NCBI RefSeq assembly: GCF_016921115.1
Contig: NZ_JAFFZS010000010.1
Span: 153,442-217,441 of the forward strand
Direction of reading: 5' to 3'
Length of the DNA stretch: 64,000 nucleotides
Origin: Streptomyces actuosus
Lineage (GTDB): Bacteria > Actinomycetota > Actinomycetes > Streptomycetales > Streptomycetaceae
The translations under genes and the position numbers were made by a program. The notes under the pieces are model-generated. The model saw only the letters and a list, made by a program, of their open reading frames with translations, made no database searches and was not told the origin of the DNA. Positions 60,994 through 64,000 of the stretch are shown in pieces (within the stretch, counting starts at the first letter, position 1; the number at the start of each line of letters is the position of its first letter).

Positions 60994-61971
60994 ATGCAGC
61001 GTCATCTCATCTCGGCCGCCGACCTCACCCGCGACGACGCCGTCCTGATCCTCGACACCGCCGAGGAGATGGCCCGGGTCGCGGACCGGCCGATCAAGAA
61101 GCTGCCGACCCTGCGCGGTCGCACCGTCGTGAACCTCTTCTTCGAGGACTCCACCCGTACCCGGATCTCCTTCGAGGCCGCCGAGAAGCGCCTGTCCGCG
61201 GACGTCATCAACTTCACCGCCAAGGGGTCCAGCGTCTCGAAGGGAGAGTCCCTGAAGGACACGGCCCAGACGCTGGAGGCCATGGGCGTCGACGCCGTCG
61301 TCATCCGGCACGGCGCCTCCGGCGCCCCGTACACCCTGGCCAACTCCGGTTGGATCGACGCCGCCGTCATCAACGCCGGCGACGGCACCCACCAGCACCC
61401 CACCCAGGCCCTCCTGGACGCCTTCACCATGCGCCGCCGCCTGGTCGGCCGGGACACCGGGATCGGCCAGGACCTGTCCGGCAAGCGGATCACCCTCGTC
61501 GGTGACGTCCTGCACAGCCGAGTCGCCCGGTCCAACGTCGACCTGCTGCACACCCTCGGCGCCGAGGTCACCCTGGTGGCCCCGCCGACCCTGCTGCCCG
61601 TCGGCGTCGGGACCTGGCCCTGCGAGGTCTCGTACGACCTCGACAGCGTGCTGCCCAAGTCCGACGCGGTGATGATGCTCCGGGTCCAGCGCGAGCGCAT
61701 GAACGCCGCCTTCTTCCCCACCGAGCGCGAGTACTCCCGCCGCTACGGCCTCGACGGCGACCGCATGGCGCGGCTGCCCGAGCACGCCATCGTCATGCAC
61801 CCGGGCCCGATGGTCCGCGGGATGGAGATCACCGCCGACGTCGCCGACTCCGACCGCTGCACCGCGATCGAGCAGGTCGCCAACGGTGTCTCGATCCGGA
61901 TGGCCGTCCTGTACCTGCTGCTCGGTGGCAACGAGCCCGCCGTCACCCCCACCCGTACCGAGGAGAAGTAA
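60994..61971 (+). CDS. pyrB: aspartate carbamoyltransferase, catalytic subunit
   Basis: Forms carbamoyl aspartate. The 325-residue product has the carbamoyl phosphate motif STRTR (53-57), [10 protein letters not shown], and the aspartate-binding HPGPMVRG. No pyrI regulatory subunit gene is nearby. ATG at 60994 with CGGAG 8 bases upstream, 98 bases after pyrR; pyrC follows after 5 bases. Confidence 0.98.
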   Translation: MQRHLISAADLTRDDAVLILDTAEEMARVADRPIKKLPTLRGRTVVNLFFEDSTRTRISFEAAEKRLSADVINFTAKGSSVSKGESLKDTAQTLEAMGVDAVVIRHGASGAPYTLANSGWIDAAVINAGDGTHQHPTQALLDAFTMRRRLVGRDTGIGQDLSGKRITLVGDVLHSRVARSNVDLLHTLGAEVTLVAPPTLLPVGVGTWPCEVSYDLDSVLPKSDAVMMLRVQRERMNAAFFPTEREYSRRYGLDGDRMARLPEHAIVMHPGPMVRGMEITADVADSDRCTAIEQVANGVSIRMAVLYLLLGGNEPAVTPTRTEEK

Positions 61972-61976
61972 GACCC

Positions 61977-63263
61977 ATGAGCAAGATCCTGATCCGTGGT
62001 GCGAAGGTGCTCGGCGGTGCGCCGCAGGACGTGCTGATCGACGGTGAGACCGTCGAGGCCGTCGGCACGGGGCTGCCCGCCGAGGGCGCCGAGGTCGTCG
62101 AGGCCGACGGCAAGGTGCTGCTGCCGGGTCTGGTCGACCTGCACACCCACCTGCGCGAGCCGGGCCGCGAGGACTCCGAGACGGTCCTCACCGGCACCCG
62201 CGCGGCGGCCTCCGGCGGGTTCACCGCCGTGTTCGCCATGGCCAACACCTTCCCGGTCGCCGACACCGCCGGTGTCGTCGAGCAGGTCTGGCGGCTCGGC
62301 CGGGAGCACGGCTACTGCGACGTGCGGCCGATCGGCGCCGTCACCGTCGGCCTGGAGGGGCAGAAGCTCGCCGAACTGGGCGCCATGCACGAGTCCGCCG
62401 CAGGCGTCACGGTCTTCTCCGACGACGGCAAGTGCGTCCACGACGCCGTGATCATGCGCCGGGCGCTGGAGTACGTGAAGGCCTTCGACGGCGTCGTCGC
62501 CCAGCACGCGCAGGAGCCCCGGCTCACCGAGGGCGCCCAGATGAACGAGGGCGTCGTCTCCGCCGAGCTGGGCCTGGGCGGCTGGCCGGCCGTCGCGGAG
62601 GAGTCGATCATCGCGCGGGACGTGCTGCTCGCCGACCACGTCGGCTCCCGCGTCCACATCTGCCACCTGTCGACCGCGGGCAGCGTGGAGATCGTGCGCT
62701 GGGCCAAGTCCCGCGGCATCCGGGTGACCGCCGAGGTCACCCCCCACCACCTGCTCCTCACCGACGAGCTGGTGCGCACCTACAACCCGGTCTACAAGGT
62801 CAACCCGCCGCTGCGCACGGAGCGGGACGTGATGGCCCTGCGCGAGGCGCTCGCCGACGGCACGATCGACATCGTCGCCACGGACCACGCCCCGCACCCG
62901 CACGAGGACAAGGACTGCGAGTGGGCCGCCGCGGCCATGGGCATGGTCGGCCTGGAGACCGCGCTGTCCGTCGTCCAGGAGACCATGGTCGACACGGGCC
63001 TGCTGGACTGGGCCGGCGTCGCCGACCGCATGTCCGCCAGGCCCGCGCAGATCGGACAGGCCACCGGGCACGGGCGGCCCGTCTCGGCAGGTGAGCCCGC
63101 CAACCTCATCCTCGTCGACACGGCCTACCGTGGCCCGGTGGACCCCGCGGGCTTCGCCTCGCGCAGCCGCAACACGCCCTACCAGGGGCGTGAGCTGCCG
63201 GGCCGTGTCACGCACACGTGGCTGCGGGGCAAGGCCACGCTCGTCGACGGGAAGCTCACGTGA
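61977..63263 (+). CDS. pyrC: dihydroorotase
   Basis: Class I dihydroorotase (long PyrC form) of 428 residues. Metal ligands are in DLHTHLREPG (H56, H58), the catalytic Asp in ATDHAPH, with HICHLSTA and EVTPHHLLL carrying further histidines. ATG at 61977. Its stop overlaps the next gene by 4 bases. Confidence 0.97.
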   Translation: MSKILIRGAKVLGGAPQDVLIDGETVEAVGTGLPAEGAEVVEADGKVLLPGLVDLHTHLREPGREDSETVLTGTRAAASGGFTAVFAMANTFPVADTAGVVEQVWRLGREHGYCDVRPIGAVTVGLEGQKLAELGAMHESAAGVTVFSDDGKCVHDAVIMRRALEYVKAFDGVVAQHAQEPRLTEGAQMNEGVVSAELGLGGWPAVAEESIIARDVLLADHVGSRVHICHLSTAGSVEIVRWAKSRGIRVTAEVTPHHLLLTDELVRTYNPVYKVNPPLRTERDVMALREALADGTIDIVATDHAPHPHEDKDCEWAAAAMGMVGLETALSVVQETMVDTGLLDWAGVADRMSARPAQIGQATGHGRPVSAGEPANLILVDTAYRGPVDPAGFASRSRNTPYQGRELPGRVTHTWLRGKATLVDGKLT

Positions 63264-63844
63264 CACCTGCAACACTGCTCGCGGCCGGACACACGGCCGG
63301 CCTCGCCGCGGAGAAGAAGTCGGCCGACGTGACCGACTGGGCCGCCCGGGCCGGCTGGGTCGTCGGCCTCGTCCTCTTCGTGATCCTCGTCTACTGGCTG
63401 ATGCGCGAGGGCTGGAAGTGGCGCGCCACCCTTCAGGGTGACCTGCCGGAGCTGCCCGGCGCGCCGGACGAGCCCGGCGAGGCGAGACTGACCCTGAGCG
63501 GCCGCTACCACGGCTCCACCACCGCCGGACAGTGGCTGGACCGCATCGTGGCCCACGGTCTCGGCACCCGCAGCCGGGTCGAGCTCACCCTGACGGACGC
63601 GGGCCTGGACGTCGTACGCCCCGGAGCGGCCGACTTCTTCGTCCCCGCCGCCGCACTGCGGGGAGCCCGGCTCGACAAGGGCATCGCCGGCAAGGTCCTC
63701 ACCGAGGGCGGGCTGCTGGTGGTGACCTGGGCGCACGGCGACAAGCTGATCGACTCCGGCTTCCGGTCCGACCGCGCGGCCGAGCACACCGCATGGGTCG
63801 ACACCCTGAACCAGATGACCAACAAGACGGAAGGCGCGCGATGA
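63260..63844 (+). CDS. conserved membrane protein of the pyr operon
   Basis: Product of 194 residues with one clear membrane helix (about 30-48, [21 protein letters not shown]) and a beta-rich soluble domain after it that may have a PH-like fold. The family is seen between pyrC and carA in actinomycetes; its function is unknown. GTG at 63260 overlaps the pyrC stop (GTGA), and its own stop overlaps the carA start (ATGA), so it is tightly co-translated with pyrimidine enzymes. Confidence 0.88.
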   Translation: MTPATLLAAGHTAGLAAEKKSADVTDWAARAGWVVGLVLFVILVYWLMREGWKWRATLQGDLPELPGAPDEPGEARLTLSGRYHGSTTAGQWLDRIVAHGLGTRSRVELTLTDAGLDVVRPGAADFFVPAAALRGARLDKGIAGKVLTEGGLLVVTWAHGDKLIDSGFRSDRAAEHTAWVDTLNQMTNKTEGAR

Positions 63845-64000
63845 AGACCTCCACAAGGGGAACCGCCAGGGTTCCCGCGGTTCTCGTTCTGGAGGACGGC
63901 CGGGTGTTTCGCGGTCGTGCCTATGGGGCCGTGGGGGAGGCCTTCGGCGAGGCGGTGTTCTCGACCGGGATGACCGGTTATCAGGAGACGTTGACCGATC
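63841..64000 (+). CDS. carA: carbamoyl-phosphate synthase small subunit, 5' part
   Basis: Only the first 53 residues are in the window: [16 protein letters not shown] and [15 protein letters not shown], the N-terminal signature of CarA, the glutaminase subunit of carbamoyl phosphate synthase. ATG at 63841 overlaps the preceding stop. The gene is cut by the window end. Confidence 0.95.
   Translation, partial: MKTSTRGTARVPAVLVLEDGRVFRGRAYGAVGEAFGEAVFSTGMTGYQETLTD

Overview
The window is a 64 kb piece of a Streptomyces-type chromosome. The DNA is very GC-rich with strong G/C at third codon positions, GTG and TTG starts are common, and genes often overlap by 4 bases. SsgB and BldD, two regulators of Streptomyces development, are both present. 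From memory the gene order follows the conserved core stretch that in S. coelicolor runs from about SCO1541 (ssgB) down to about SCO1484 (carA). This is recall, not a computed comparison.

Layout. (1) 1-9,000: ssgB on the minus strand diverges from a small PGPGW membrane protein. Two identical tRNA-Val(CAC) genes, 7.4 kb apart, then bracket a loosely packed segment holding an M48 metalloprotease, a metallo-beta-lactamase-fold hydrolase, a large polytopic membrane protein and an SRPBCC protein, plus long gene-free stretches. (2) 9,000-15,500: a DnaQ-like exonuclease diverges from a coupled pair (a DUF4365 nuclease-like protein and an unrecognised protein), followed by thrS, a decayed IS30-family element and an Ap4A phosphorylase-like HIT gene. 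(3) 15,600-25,400: a membrane protein and an atypical EF-G paralogue on the minus strand, then the phosphatidylinositol (mannoside) operon pgsA-acyltransferase-pimA, a LemA-like protein and pdxST. (4) 25,400-35,700: yebC-ruvC-ruvA-ruvB, then yajC-secD-secF-apt, then relA. (5) 35,900-43,500: a DUF349 protein, a membrane-anchored cyclophilin, a glyoxalase II-like hydrolase, hisS, a VKOR, rarA and rpsD. (6) 43,500-51,750: a STAND ATPase, two small envelope proteins, alaS, ruvX and mltG. (7) 51,700-59,300: aroE, aroC-aroK-aroB, a P-loop protein, an M24-family protein, efp and nusB. (8) 59,500-64,000: bldD on the minus strand, then the pyr operon pyrR-pyrB-pyrC-(membrane protein)-carA, with carA cut by the window end.

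The genes mostly supply housekeeping functions: aminoacyl-tRNA synthesis, translation elongation, Holliday-junction processing, Sec export, the stringent response, and shikimate, pyrimidine and PLP synthesis. Regulatory sequence is unusually readable at two places. A PyrR-type hairpin lies against the pyrR ribosome binding site, and a BldD-type operator covers the -10 of bldD. Points that depart from the family norm are the substituted metal ligands of the M24 protein, the altered G4 motif of the EF-G paralogue, the low-complexity inserts in SecD and MltG, and the coupled nuclease-like pair beside a DnaQ exonuclease, which is the best candidate here for an uncharacterised system.
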